Source: DATJOJ01 sp035507035 (lineage in GTDB: Bacteria; Acidobacteriota; Terriglobia; Terriglobales; Acidobacteriaceae). From it: DNA of 64,000 bases. A program made the position numbers and the translations under genes. Shown piece after piece: positions 51,204 to 60,537 of this stretch; the stretch's first letter is position 1, and every line of letters begins with the position of its first letter. The notes beneath the pieces were generated by a model. It made no database searches. It saw only the letters and a list, made by a program, of their open reading frames with translations, and was not told the DNA's origin. The DNA is taken from contig DATJOJ010000052.1 of assembly GCA_035507035.1 (NCBI GenBank), positions 17,981 through 81,980 on the forward strand, given 5' to 3'.

Positions 51204-52127
51204 TTATTGCTGCTGTTGTGCCGGCTGCGCGGCGGTGTTCGAGTTCTGACTCAATTGTTCGAGGTCGTTCTTCATCAAGCTGACTTCCACGCGTCCGCCA
51301 CTGGTACGCTTGGACTTGGTATCGTCGGCGTTCGCATCGGCGCTCTGGACTGGGGCGTTGCCCATTCCGACCACGTAAATCCGATAGACCGGCACTTCGT
51401 GGTTGAGCACGAGATAACGGACGACTGAGTCGGCCATCTTTTGCGAGGTCGCAATTGCGGCCTGTCCGTGCCCGGAAGAGAAGCCCTGCACTTCGATGAT
51501 GTAGCCGCGCTGGTCCTTGAGCGGAGTGGCGAGGTCATCGAGTGCCGACTTGGCGTTCTTGCTGAGCACGCTCTGGCCGGGACGGAAGCGGATTTCGGTG
51601 ACGTTCGTAGACTTGTACTGGTCGATGTTGCCGACCACCTGCTCGACCGTGGTCAAGCGAGTGCTGGCTTGGGTGGCGGTCTGTTGCGCAGCTTGCGCCT
51701 TGTTGCCGGCGTCAATCGCGTGCTGATCGGCCTCGTTGGCCTTCTGCGAGGCGAGCTGGATGCCCTGCTGGGCGCGGGAATCAACGTCTTTGATCGATTT
51801 GCTATTGGCGGCCGTGAGTTCATCGAGCTCATTCAATCGGTCGCGAATGGGCTGAGTTTGCCGCTGAACATATTTCTTGCGGGCGAATGGATTCAGGTGT
51901 CCCCAAAAACCTTCGCGGGCCGGCGGCTGCAACGGCTTGCCGGTGGCACTTTCCGTCGACTGCGCCGACTGATCGCCAGTAGGCGCGGCTTGATTCTGAG
52001 TTGCACTTGACGAACTCTGCGCGGATGGAGTGGCGGCACTCTGGTCCTGAGACGAACTGGTCTGAGCCATCGCGGGCAGCGCGAGCAAAATCGCGACGAA
52101 CAGCGCTAACAGTGCACGACTTTTCAT
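51204..52127 (-). CDS. OmpA-family protein with coiled-coil region
   Basis: 307 residues from ATG 52127, 9 nt after CGGAGG; a longer frame from 52232 adds a non-signal stretch and is rejected. Signal peptide ALLALFVAILLALPAMAQ, a Ser/Gln/Ala-rich linker, a predicted coiled coil (about 105-180, ELDELTAANSKSIKDVDSRA) and an OmpA C-terminal-like domain (RFRPGQSVLSKNAKSALDDL, IIEVQGFSSGHGQAAIATSQ, VPVYRIYVVGMGNAP). The last binds peptidoglycan in relatives. The C-terminus is Gln/Asn-rich. The long coiled coil suggests an anchor spanning part of the periplasm. Confidence 0.88.
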   Translation of the reverse strand: MKSRALLALFVAILLALPAMAQTSSSQDQSAATPSAQSSSSATQNQAAPTGDQSAQSTESATGKPLQPPAREGFWGHLNPFARKKYVQRQTQPIRDRLNELDELTAANSKSIKDVDSRAQQGIQLASQKANEADQHAIDAGNKAQAAQQTATQASTRLTTVEQVVGNIDQYKSTNVTEIRFRPGQSVLSKNAKSALDDLATPLKDQRGYIIEVQGFSSGHGQAAIATSQKMADSVVRYLVLNHEVPVYRIYVVGMGNAPVQSADANADDTKSKRTSGGRVEVSLMKNDLEQLSQNSNTAAQPAQQQQ

Positions 52128-52390
52128 TTCTAGATTCCTCCGATTGAGGAGCCTGGGAGCTCCGTTGCAGGCGGCCAATTTGACCAGCCGCTTTAACGTC
52201 CTACTTGGGTCCGGATAAGATCCGTTGGACATGCGACTATCCGTATATCAACTTAGATGCCAAACCGGCCATACAGTAAATACCTTGTTTTTCAATTACA
52301 TTGTAGCTTGCGGCCGGTGTGGGACGGTAAATTTGGCTGGGAATAGGTATAAAAAGTGCTTGTGCAGGGAGAGAAACCCGCCCACAGTGC

Positions 52391-53512
52391 TCACTCAATC
52401 TGTGCGCAGTGTTTCTGATATTGCTCATAAATGTAGTGGTCCGTCATGCCGGCGATGTAATCGCAAATCACCCGCGGCAGCGGTTCCTGTTCCGACTTCT
52501 CCCGGTAGTTGCCGGGGAGGTTATCGGGCTTCGCCATCCAGTACTCAAATAGCTCGCTGATGATTCGCTCGCCTTCTTCTTTTTCAGCATCGAGTGCTGG
52601 GCTGTAATAGAGCGTGTTGTAAAGAAAAGTTTTTGTTTGCCGGCGCTGTTTTTCCACTTCGGGGCTGAAGCCAACCAGGCGCTCGCCGCAGGCACGCACG
52701 TCTTCAATGCTGTGTACGCCTGCGTTTCGAATCCGCCGCTGTGTGTTGCGGATCAGATCACCCGCAAAGCCGTCTAGCACCCGTTTCAAGGCTTCATTAA
52801 ATTTCAATTTGTCGATTACTTCTGGCCAGCGTTCCTCGGCCTGACAATAGAAGCGATCGAAAATCGGCAAGCCGCTGCGAATCTGGTTGAGCGTCAGCAG
52901 ATGCGCTTCAAACCCATCGTCGAGATCGGCGGCACTGTAGGCGATTTCGTCGGCGAGATCAATCAACTGGGCCTCAAGCGGCGGGCGCTGGTCGAGCAAG
53001 TATTCCGACAGTTGCGGAAATTCGCTGGGGTTATAGTCGTGCGAGTGCTTGATGATGCCCTCGCGGACGTCGAACGTTAAATTCAGGCCGCGGAAATCGG
53101 CGTAGCGAATTTCGAAATCCTCGACGATGCGCAACGCGTGCAGATTGTGATCGAAGAAGTGACCGTGGCGGCGCATGACCGCGTCCAGGGCTTTTTCTCC
53201 GGCGTGGCCAAACGGCGGATGGCCGACGTCGTGCACGAGCGCCAGGGCTTCGACGAGATCAACGTTCAAGCCAAGTTGCGCGGCGATGGTGCGGGCGATC
53301 TGGGCGACTTCGAGCGTGTGCGTGAGCCGGTTACGAAAGTGATCGGAATAACGGCGGGTGAAAACCTGGGTTTTGGCCTCAAGCCGGCGAAAAGCACGCG
53401 AGTGGATGACGCGATCTCTGTCTCGCTGAAAATCGTTGCGGTAAGGATGCTGCGGCTCGGGGAAACGGCGTCCGCGGGAGTGTTCTACCTTCACCGCGTA
53501 GTCGGCGAGCAT
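52391..53512 (-). CDS. dgt: dGTP triphosphohydrolase-like HD protein
   Basis: 373 residues. The HD phosphohydrolase core is shown by RLTHTLEVAQIARTIA, LVHDVGHPPFGHAGE and LIDLADEIAYSAADLDDG; metal ligands are the His, His-Asp and distal Asp. The N-terminal YRNDFQRDRDRVIHSRAFRR matches the bacterial type of dNTPase that removes triphosphate from deoxynucleotides. The length fits the shorter (type 2) group rather than E. coli Dgt. It probably limits dNTP pools and could hamper phage. Monocistronic. Confidence 0.93.
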   Translation of the reverse strand: MLADYAVKVEHSRGRRFPEPQHPYRNDFQRDRDRVIHSRAFRRLEAKTQVFTRRYSDHFRNRLTHTLEVAQIARTIAAQLGLNVDLVEALALVHDVGHPPFGHAGEKALDAVMRRHGHFFDHNLHALRIVEDFEIRYADFRGLNLTFDVREGIIKHSHDYNPSEFPQLSEYLLDQRPPLEAQLIDLADEIAYSAADLDDGFEAHLLTLNQIRSGLPIFDRFYCQAEERWPEVIDKLKFNEALKRVLDGFAGDLIRNTQRRIRNAGVHSIEDVRACGERLVGFSPEVEKQRRQTKTFLYNTLYYSPALDAEKEEGERIISELFEYWMAKPDNLPGNYREKSEQEPLPRVICDYIAGMTDHYIYEQYQKHCAQIE

Positions 53513-53664
53513 GGGATGATTTTAGCAGTTAGCATTGTGCACTCAGCATTCAGTCGTTTGGCGCAGAGATGATTGATGGGGATCGGGCGGCAAGACATAC
53601 CTTTGACCCTATTGGTTGCCGTCCCGCCCAGGAGTAAACTGCGAGCGCCGCAAAAGGAGTAAGT

Positions 53665-55134
53665 ATGCGCGACCTTGGCTGGTGGAAGAAAGCTGGCGCT
53701 GTGCTTGTGATCTGTGTTTCGACCGGCATCGTGGTGCGGGCGCAGACGTTCAACACGCTCGTTACTTTTGACGGCCCTAATGGAGCTCTTCCTGCCTATG
53801 GAGCGCTTGTTCAAGGCCGCGACGGAGCCCTCTACGGAACCACTCAGGGCGGGGGATCCGGGCCCGGAGATGGCACTGTCTTCAGCGTTGCTTCTGACGG
53901 TAGACCGACAACCCTCTATAGCTTCTGTGTGTCCGGAATTTGTACGGACGGCGCACAGCCCCTCGCAGGGCTACTGCAAGCGCGAGATGGTAACTTCTAC
54001 GGAACAACGATCACTGGCATCGAAAATGGTCAGACCACTTACGGGACAGTCTTCAAAATAACTCCGGCCGGCTACCTGACAACGTTGCACGTCTTCGACT
54101 CGATCAACAATGGCATCTACCCTCTGGGTACTCTGATTCAGGCGACCGACGGCGATCTCTACGGAACAACTGGCGGCGGAGGCACTGACGACTGCTCAGA
54201 TTCCTGCGGCACGATCTTCAAAATGACGCTCCAAGGAGTACTAACGACGGTGCATGTCTTCGACTACAGTGATGGGGATCAACCCATTGCAGGCCTGATT
54301 CAGGCCGTCGACGGGAATTTTTATGGAACGACTAATAATGGAGGCAACAGCACCAATTGCGCTGCGGGTTGCGGCACGATTTTTAAGATGTCCGCAGCAG
54401 GTGATCTGACAACGCTACATAGCTTCGCCAATACAGATGGTTCTAATCCACAGGGCAGATTGGTACAGGCTGCCAATGGGAACTTTTACGGTACTACGAG
54501 GGCCGGGGGAAACCCGGGGTGTAATTTTGGTTGTGGCACCGTATTCAGGATAACGCCCGCTGGTCTGTTAACCACGGTGTACAAGTTTTGTACTCAGTCG
54601 AACTGCGTCGACGGGGGCTCGCCTATAGCAGGGCTCGTTATAGCCACAAATGGGAATATCTACGGGACGACTTCTATCGGTGGCTCGAACAACCTGGGGA
54701 CGATATTCACTATTACTTCACGTGGTGAGTTTGCAACGCTACACAGTTTCAGTTCAAGTGACGGCTCAAATCCGTGGGGCGTTATGGCTCAGCGTACCAA
54801 TGGAACCTTGTACGGTACGACGAATGAAGGCGGCGCGGGCTTTGGTTACTGCAGCGCCGGCTGCGGCACGGTCTTCAGTCTCGACATGGGCCTTGGCCCC
54901 TTCGTCGCTTTCGTGCAGGGTGCTGGCAAAGTCGGCCAGACCGGCGGCATTCTTGGACAAGGATTCACCGGAACCACCAGCGTCTCGCTCAACGGAATCC
55001 CAGCCAGCTTCACCGTGGTCTCCGACACGTTCATCAAAGCCACCGTCCCTGCGGGGGCGATGACGGGCTATGTCACCGTCAACACGCCCAGCGGCGTGCT
55101 GACCAGTAATGTTCCGTTTCAGGTGATCAAGTAG
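53665..55134 (+). CDS. Secreted GTT-repeat protein with C-terminal IPT/TIG domain
   Basis: 489 residues; AAGGAG is 5 nt before ATG. Signal peptide (AGAVLVICVSTGIVVRAQ). About eight repeats of GNFYGTT..GG..GTIFK(I/M)T and TTLH(S/V)F, the TIGR03803 type, as in the protein at 49737. The last 80 residues are an IPT/TIG-like beta domain (GILGQGFTGTTSVSLNGIPA, FIKATVPAGAMTGYVTVNTP). The gene ends 8 nt inside the convergent toxin gene. Probably a cell-surface or secreted binding protein. Confidence 0.9.
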   Translation: MRDLGWWKKAGAVLVICVSTGIVVRAQTFNTLVTFDGPNGALPAYGALVQGRDGALYGTTQGGGSGPGDGTVFSVASDGRPTTLYSFCVSGICTDGAQPLAGLLQARDGNFYGTTITGIENGQTTYGTVFKITPAGYLTTLHVFDSINNGIYPLGTLIQATDGDLYGTTGGGGTDDCSDSCGTIFKMTLQGVLTTVHVFDYSDGDQPIAGLIQAVDGNFYGTTNNGGNSTNCAAGCGTIFKMSAAGDLTTLHSFANTDGSNPQGRLVQAANGNFYGTTRAGGNPGCNFGCGTVFRITPAGLLTTVYKFCTQSNCVDGGSPIAGLVIATNGNIYGTTSIGGSNNLGTIFTITSRGEFATLHSFSSSDGSNPWGVMAQRTNGTLYGTTNEGGAGFGYCSAGCGTVFSLDMGLGPFVAFVQGAGKVGQTGGILGQGFTGTTSVSLNGIPASFTVVSDTFIKATVPAGAMTGYVTVNTPSGVLTSNVPFQVIK

Positions 55135-55549
55135 CGTCCCAAGGGTTGACCACATCGATCCCGCAGTTGCGGAAATCAGGTACGTCACGAGTCGCGAGCG
55201 TGGCGCTGTGCAATTGCACGATGGCTGCAATCTGCGCATCCGGATTGCTGATAGGTTTGCCTTGCAGACGGCGATGGGCGGCAATCTCAGAGAAGATTCG
55301 GGCCGCGTCACTGGCAAAACCGATCACGCGATCTTTCAAGTCAATATCGAAGAGGGATTCGGCCGCCATCAACAGCTTTTGCCTGCGGGTTCCACGATCA
55401 AGCAACTCAATTCCATAAAATATTTCCGCCTCAGTGATTGCTGTGGTGTACAGATCGACCAACGGGTGCTTGTGAAACCACGCTGTGACCTTAGGCGATG
55501 GACGGTCCCTCATCAACTCGGACAGAACACTGGTGTCCAGGATAATCAT
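55127..55549 (-). CDS. PIN-domain toxin (VapC/FitB type)
   Basis: 140 residues. A PIN ribonuclease fold with the acidic set: Asp in MIILDTSVLSELMR, Glu in AITEAEIFYGIELL, Asp in PISNPDAQIAAIVQ and Asp in ATRDVPDF. The TEAEI..GI pattern and length suit the FitB subgroup. Its ATG overlaps the antitoxin stop by 4 nt (ATGA), the standard TA arrangement. When free it should cut RNA; target unknown. Confidence 0.92.
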   Translation of the reverse strand: MIILDTSVLSELMRDRPSPKVTAWFHKHPLVDLYTTAITEAEIFYGIELLDRGTRRQKLLMAAESLFDIDLKDRVIGFASDAARIFSEIAAHRRLQGKPISNPDAQIAAIVQLHSATLATRDVPDFRNCGIDVVNPWDAT

Positions 55550-55794
55550 TCCGCGAAGTCAGGAGGTTCCCGAATGGGGTCTCGAGGCGGCAGCTCAAGT
55601 TCAACCCCGCCCAGAGGGGCAAATCGACGGCGCACAATGTCGGCGAGATTGTCCTTGAGGTTGGGCTGGCTGACCAGCGCGGAGCGCAAAATTTCCCGCG
55701 CTTCCTCCTCCATAGAGCGCCCATGTTGCGCCGCCCGAATCTTGAGCCGGGCCTTGATCTTCTCGTCCAGTTTTCGGATCGTGATTGCTGCCAT
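55546..55794 (-). CDS. Ribbon-helix-helix antitoxin (FitA/VapB type)
   Basis: 82 residues from ATG 55794 (MAAITIRKLDEKIKARLKIR). The N-terminal strand and two helices (AAQHGRSMEEEAREILRSAL) are the ribbon-helix-helix DNA-binding fold of FitA antitoxins, and the C-terminal part would wrap the toxin. TTG 55830 is an alternative start with a badly spaced GGAG. The chosen ATG has no ribosome site because its upstream bases are the palindrome 55794-55819, so translation may be leaderless. Confidence 0.85.
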   Translation of the reverse strand: MAAITIRKLDEKIKARLKIRAAQHGRSMEEEAREILRSALVSQPNLKDNLADIVRRRFAPLGGVELELPPRDPIREPPDFAE

Positions 55795-55819
55795 GCTATC
55801 AATGCTAGCATTGATAGCA
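55794..55819. promoter_or_regulatory. Perfect 26-bp palindrome, antitoxin operator
   Basis: TGCTATCAATGCT followed by its exact mirror AGCATTGATAGCA, with no spacer. The left edge coincides with the antitoxin start codon. Its size suits binding of two RHH dimers and autorepression. Confidence 0.8.
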
Positions 55820-55868
55820 CCAGAAGGCAAATCTCCGACCGGGATTCCGCGACGCTGGGAATGGATGA

Positions 55869-56768
55869 TCAGCTCTTCTTGAGCAAGGCTTCCAACGCCG
55901 ACTGCAGCTCCGGTCGTTGGAATACATAACCGCTGCTTTTTAGACGTGATGGTTCGACGCGCTGGCTGGAGAGCAGAAGTTCATCCGCCATTTGCCCCAG
56001 GACGAGACGAGCGGCAAAGGCAGGCATGGGGAAAATCGTGGGCCGCGACAACACGCTGCCCAGGATTTTGGTGAATTCGGCGTTTCTGACCGGGTTCGGC
56101 GCAACCGCGTTGACAGGCCCTTGCACAGAGCTGGTTTTCAGCGCATGCAGAATTGCGCCGACCATATCTTGTAAGGCGATCCAACTCCACCATTGGCGGC
56201 CGCTGCCCATCTTTCCGCCGACTCCAAGACGAAAAGGCGTGAGCATCTTCGGCAGGGCGCCGCCGTCTTTGCTCAGGACGATTCCGGTACGAACTTGTAC
56301 GGTACGGATTCCAGCCTGTGATGCGGGAATATTGGCACACTCCCATCCCAGGCAAACATCGGCCAGGAAGCCGGAGCCAGAAGGGCTTTCTTCGCGCAGG
56401 ATTTCGTCGCCACGATTGCCGTAATACCCGATCGCGGATGAGCAAACTAATACTTGAGGGCGTTGGCGCGCTTTGGCCAATGCTTCCGCCAAGTGACGCG
56501 TCCCGACAATACGGCTTTCGCGAATTCGTGCCTTTTTTGCTTCTGTCCAGCGTCCCACAATCGACTCACCGGCAAGGTGAACCACCGCGTCGTATCCGGA
56601 GACGGTTTCCGGGCGAATGGGTTCGCCGGGATTCCATGCAATCTGATTCTGCGCAGAAGAATATCCGCGGACCAAGCGTATGACTTCGTAGCCATTTTCC
56701 TGCAAGGCAGGAATGAGGGCGGAGCCGATCAGGCCAGACGAACCGCTGACAAGAATTTTCGAAGACAT
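55869..56768 (-). CDS. TIGR01777-family SDR epimerase
   Basis: 299 residues. An N-terminal Rossmann fold with GSSGLIGSALIP, then VVHLAGESIVGRWTEAKK, the signature of the TIGR01777 (YfcH/SDR39U1) group, and a C-terminal domain with MPAFAARLVLGQMADELLLSS and VFQRPELQSALEALL. These proteins bind NADP; the physiological substrate is unknown. The spacer to the Rel gene holds both divergent promoters. Confidence 0.93.
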   Translation of the reverse strand: MSSKILVSGSSGLIGSALIPALQENGYEVIRLVRGYSSAQNQIAWNPGEPIRPETVSGYDAVVHLAGESIVGRWTEAKKARIRESRIVGTRHLAEALAKARQRPQVLVCSSAIGYYGNRGDEILREESPSGSGFLADVCLGWECANIPASQAGIRTVQVRTGIVLSKDGGALPKMLTPFRLGVGGKMGSGRQWWSWIALQDMVGAILHALKTSSVQGPVNAVAPNPVRNAEFTKILGSVLSRPTIFPMPAFAARLVLGQMADELLLSSQRVEPSRLKSSGYVFQRPELQSALEALLKKS

Positions 56769-56880
56769 GGCGCTCTTTGAATCTATCAGGTCTTGAATAG
56801 GTTAGAGAATGGATGAGCAGCACCAAAGTTCTTGCGGCCCCAGGCACATTCTCGGAGGGAGTGCTCTGAGGCTGAGACGG

Positions 56881-56886
56881 TATAAT
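56881..56886 (+). promoter_or_regulatory. TATAAT -10 candidate of the rel gene
   Basis: A perfect TATAAT lies 32 nt before ATG 56918; no good -35 is seen at 17 nt. Confidence 0.35.
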
Positions 56887-56917
56887 CGGGAGCAAGGAAT
56901 GCCGCTTCCCATGCACC

Positions 56918-59143
56918 ATGGCGACGGCTCGTCCGCTCATGCCCACGCTGCGAGAAAAGGTCGCGACGACTGCACTCACAGTCACCAAGTTCCGGGAGTT
57001 GCTGCGCACCATGCGGGCCAACCGGCCCAGCGATAACCTGGACCTGGTTCGCAAAGCCTACGAATATTCCCTGAAGATCCATGCCGGCCAGGCGCGCGCT
57101 TCCGGTGAGCCCTATCTGGTGCATCCACTCAGCGTCGCCTTAGTGCTCGCAGAGATGAAGATGGATCCGGTTGCCGTGGCGGCGGGATTGCTGCACGACT
57201 CGGTGGAGGATACGTCGGTCACGATTGTTGACATCCGCAAGGAATTCGGCGAGCAGGTGGCGCACATCGTCGAAGGCGTGACGAAAATCAGCCAGATCGA
57301 TTTTGCCAGCCGCGAAGAGCAGCAGGCGGAGAATCTGCGCAAAATGATGCTGGCGATGGTCGATGACATCCGCGTGGTGCTGATTAAATTGGCCGACCGG
57401 CTGCACAACATGCGCACGCTGGAGCACCTCGATGCTACGCGGCAACAAAAAATTGCCAAGGAGACGCTGGAGATTTACGCGCCGATCGCGCATCGCCTGG
57501 GCATGGGCAAAATTCGCGGCGAGTTGGAAGACCTGGGATTCCGTCATCTGGACCCCATTACTTATGAGCAGGTGCATGGCGCAGTAGAAGCCCGCCGCAA
57601 GCCGGGCGAACAATTTCTATCCAAGGTGGAGCATGCGCTGCGCGACAAGCTAAAAGAGGCTGGCATCATTGCGCGAGTCGAGAGCCGCATCAAGCGGCTT
57701 TACAGCATCCATCGCAAACTGGTGCGTCAGAAAATCAATGTGGAGCAGGTTTACGACCTCTACGCCATGCGCGTGATCACGCGCTCGGTGCAGGATTGCT
57801 ATGGGGTCCTTGGAATCGTGCACAACATGTGGCGACCGGTGCCGGGTCGGATCAAGGACTTTATCGCGATGCCACGACCGAATTTTTACCAGTCGCTGCA
57901 CACGTCCGTGATCACCGAGGACGGAACGCCTTTCGAGCTGCAGATTCGCACCGAAGAAATGCACCGCATGGCCGAGGAGGGCATTGCGGCGCACTGGAAA
58001 TATAAAGATGGTCCAGTTTCGGCGCAGGACGAGCAGCGGTTAGCCTGGCTGCGGCAGGTGGTCGAGTGGCAGCGCGATGTCTCCGATCCCAATGAATTTC
58101 TTTCCACCCTGAAAATCGATCTTTACCCGGAAGAGGTCTACACGTTTACTCCGAAAGGGAAGGTGGTTGTTTTGCCGCGCGATTCGACCCCGATTGATTT
58201 TGCTTATTCGGTGCATACGGAGGTCGGCCACAGTTGTGTGGGCGCCAAGGTCAATGGGCGGATGGTCCCGCTACGCCATAAATTACATAGCGGCGATATT
58301 GTCGAGATTCTTACTCAGCCGGGCCACAAACCGAGCCGCGATTGGCTGGCCGCGGTCAAATCGTCTCGAGCGCGCAACAAAATCAAGCACTGGCTGAACC
58401 TTCATCAGCGCGAGCGCGCCATTGAAATTGGCCGCAAGCTGATTGAGAAAGAAGCGCGCAAATACCGCATCGCACTGAAAGAGATTAAAGAAGACGCTCT
58501 GCAGAAGATTGCCTCGGATTACGGTCTCGGCCAGCCGGATGATCTGATGGCTGGCATTGGCTATGGCAAATACTCCGCCAGGCAAGTGCTTGCGAAGTTA
58601 GTACCTACGACCGGCGAACCCCAGACGACGGTAGAGTCTTTCGGCGGAATCGCCAGCGCGGTGCGGCGCGTGTTTGGAGCCGATCATTCCAATAACGCGA
58701 TTCGCGTAAAGGGTCACGGCGATTTGCTCGTCTATCGCGCACGCTGCTGCAACCCGATTCGCGGTGAGTCGGTCGTCGGTTATGTGACTCGCGGCAAGGG
58801 AGTGGCGGTTCACGCGATCGACTGTCCCAATGTCGTGAATCTAATGTACGAACCAGAGAGGAAAATCGAGGTGGAGTGGGCGCGCGACGATGCCACGCCC
58901 AGTTCCTATCCGGTAAAAATCACGGTTTTTTGCGACGATCGTTTTGGCATGTTGAAACAGATCACGTCGGTTATCAGCGACAGCAAAACGAACATCCGTA
59001 ACGTTGAAGCGCGCACTTATAACGGACAAGGAAATATCGATGTGATTATGGATATTGCCGATCTCAAGCATCTTGAGAACATCATTAGTGGAGTGCGTAA
59101 GATTCCTGGCGTGCACGATGTGCACCGGCTGCAGAAGATATAG
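56918..59143 (+). CDS. rel: Bifunctional (p)ppGpp synthetase/hydrolase
   Basis: 741 residues from ATG 56918; ATG 56939 is an alternative. HD hydrolase domain with LLHDSVEDTSVT (near 93) and ADRLHNMRTL, so hydrolysis should be active. Synthetase domain with YDLYAMRVITRS (near 279), RIKDFIAMPRPNFYQSLHT and FELQIRTEEMH. TGS domain (about 406-466, YTFTPKGKVVVLPRDSTPID) and a C-terminal ACT domain (KITVFCDDRFGMLKQITSVI). All parts are present at the usual length of Rel/SpoT proteins. It makes and destroys the alarmone in response to starvation. Confidence 0.97.
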   Translation: MATARPLMPTLREKVATTALTVTKFRELLRTMRANRPSDNLDLVRKAYEYSLKIHAGQARASGEPYLVHPLSVALVLAEMKMDPVAVAAGLLHDSVEDTSVTIVDIRKEFGEQVAHIVEGVTKISQIDFASREEQQAENLRKMMLAMVDDIRVVLIKLADRLHNMRTLEHLDATRQQKIAKETLEIYAPIAHRLGMGKIRGELEDLGFRHLDPITYEQVHGAVEARRKPGEQFLSKVEHALRDKLKEAGIIARVESRIKRLYSIHRKLVRQKINVEQVYDLYAMRVITRSVQDCYGVLGIVHNMWRPVPGRIKDFIAMPRPNFYQSLHTSVITEDGTPFELQIRTEEMHRMAEEGIAAHWKYKDGPVSAQDEQRLAWLRQVVEWQRDVSDPNEFLSTLKIDLYPEEVYTFTPKGKVVVLPRDSTPIDFAYSVHTEVGHSCVGAKVNGRMVPLRHKLHSGDIVEILTQPGHKPSRDWLAAVKSSRARNKIKHWLNLHQRERAIEIGRKLIEKEARKYRIALKEIKEDALQKIASDYGLGQPDDLMAGIGYGKYSARQVLAKLVPTTGEPQTTVESFGGIASAVRRVFGADHSNNAIRVKGHGDLLVYRARCCNPIRGESVVGYVTRGKGVAVHAIDCPNVVNLMYEPERKIEVEWARDDATPSSYPVKITVFCDDRFGMLKQITSVISDSKTNIRNVEARTYNGQGNIDVIMDIADLKHLENIISGVRKIPGVHDVHRLQKI

Positions 59144-59232
59144 CGGTTCGTCCTTCGTCGTTGATCGTTGGCAAGAGCCCTTGGATTTTCGGATCCGTGT
59201 TGATCCGTGGCGAAATTTGTTTTGGAGGCTTC

Positions 59233-59610
59233 ATGCGTGACGTAATCTCAACCAAAGATGCTCCGCAGGCGATCGGGCCGTATTCGCAGGCGATTCGCGC
59301 CAACGGCTTCGTGTTCGTGTCCGGGCAAGTTGCAATTGATCCGGTAACTCAACAAGTAATCAATGGTGACGTCGCCGGCCAGACCGATCGTGTGCTCAAG
59401 AATCTGACGGCCATCCTAAGAGCTGCGGGAACAGGGCTGGAAAAAGTTGTCCGATGCACTGTGTTCCTCAAAAACATGGGCGATTTTACGGCAATGAACG
59501 AGGTGTACGGAAAGTACTTCACGTCGGCGCCGCCCGCCAGATCGACCGTCGAGGTTGCCCGTCTTCCCAAAGACGTACTGGTCGAAATTGATGTGATCGC
59601 GTTGGCGTGA
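59233..59610 (+). CDS. ridA: RidA-family imine/enamine deaminase
   Basis: 125 residues from ATG 59233, 4 nt after GGAGG. The family core is clear: DAPQAIGPYSQAIRANGFVF, VSGQVAIDP, LEKVVRCTVFLKNMGDF with the catalytic Arg, and PPARSTVEVARLPKDVLVEI. The trimeric enzyme hydrolyses reactive enamines made by PLP enzymes. It follows the rel gene by 89 nt in the same direction. Confidence 0.96.
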   Translation: MRDVISTKDAPQAIGPYSQAIRANGFVFVSGQVAIDPVTQQVINGDVAGQTDRVLKNLTAILRAAGTGLEKVVRCTVFLKNMGDFTAMNEVYGKYFTSAPPARSTVEVARLPKDVLVEIDVIALA

Positions 59611-59686
59611 GCTGGTCCTTCCTGACCGGCAATTCTCGTTTAGAATGCAGAGTTCGCTTGAAACAGAAATTCAAAGGAGAAGATTC

Positions 59687-60136
59687 ATGCACCGAAGCGT
59701 TTTTCTTGTCTTACTGCTAGCATGCACTACATTTTTCGCGCTTGCTCAAACCAAGCCAGACAATTCCTCGCCCACAAAAGTGACGGGGAAAGCCAAGACC
59801 ATGCTGGGCGGCCTGGAATACTGGGACATTAAAGAAGGCACCGGCCCCGCCGCGAAGCTAGGCCAGAGAGTGACCGTTCAATACACCGGGTGGCTGACCA
59901 ACGGGAAGAAGTTCGACAGTTCGTGGGACCGCGGCGGTCAACCCTTCACGGTGCAACCTCTGGGAGACGCGCAGGTGATTAAAGGATGGAACGAGGGTCT
60001 GGTGGGAATGAAGGTCGGTGGAAAGCGGCAACTGCGGATTCCACCCGAGCTAGCTTACGGAGATCGCGGCGCAGGCAATGTAATTCCACCCAATGCCACG
60101 TTGATCTTCGACATCGACGTCGTGAGTATTCAGTAG
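59687..60136 (+). CDS. Exported FKBP-type peptidyl-prolyl isomerase
   Basis: 149 residues from ATG 59687, 7 nt after AAGGAGA. Signal peptide VFLVLLLACTTFFALAQ. The FKBP domain (about 45-149) has VTVQYTGWLTNGKKFDSSWD, the hydrophobic VIKGWNEGLVGMKVGGKRQL and PPELAYGDRGAGNVIPPNAT, with the active-site aromatics retained. It should catalyse proline isomerisation of exported proteins in the periplasm. It follows ridA by 76 nt. Confidence 0.95.
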   Translation: MHRSVFLVLLLACTTFFALAQTKPDNSSPTKVTGKAKTMLGGLEYWDIKEGTGPAAKLGQRVTVQYTGWLTNGKKFDSSWDRGGQPFTVQPLGDAQVIKGWNEGLVGMKVGGKRQLRIPPELAYGDRGAGNVIPPNATLIFDIDVVSIQ

Positions 60137-60148
60137 CTCGCTTGTGGA

Positions 60149-60171
60149 GGACGGGCGTTCCTCGCCCGTCC
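60149..60171. terminator. Hairpin between convergent genes
   Basis: GGACGGGCG TTCCT CGCCCGTCC, a perfect 9-bp stem between the FKBP gene and rpmB. No T-run on either side, so it may be a repeat element or a Rho-assisted end. Confidence 0.5.
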
Positions 60172-60189
60172 ATAGCAAGATTCAGAGAG

Positions 60190-60378
60190 TTAGGCTTTGA
60201 CCACTTTGCCGCTGCGCAGGCAGGCGGTGCAGACGCGCATGCGCTTGGTCGCGCCCTTCACCCGAGCATGGACCGGCCGAAGATTCACGTTCCAACGCCG
60301 CCGGGAAACGTTGTGGGCGTGGCTGATGATATTTCCAAATTGCGGCTTCTTGCCGCAGATCTCACAAACTTGTGCCAT
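60190..60378 (-). CDS. rpmB: Ribosomal protein bL28
   Basis: 62 residues; TGGAG lies 6 nt before ATG. The bL28 sequence is clear (AQVCEICGKKPQFGNIISHA, NVSRRRWNVNLRPVHA, RMRVCTACLRSGKVVKA). It keeps the two CxxC pairs, so it is the zinc-binding form. Component of the 50S subunit. It is convergent with the FKBP gene. Confidence 0.97.
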   Translation of the reverse strand: MAQVCEICGKKPQFGNIISHAHNVSRRRWNVNLRPVHARVKGATKRMRVCTACLRSGKVVKA

Positions 60379-60537
60379 GGACTACTCCAGAGAAGTTAAG
60401 GACTTAAGCCGTAAATATTGATTTTATCGGAATTCGGCCAGTTTCGACAACTGCGGCATTTCAGTTTTAAGGCCCGGAGCTCTTGGCGCGCTCTGCGGTA
60501 AGATCTCCGGCGCCAATCAACGTGCGATACTGAATTC

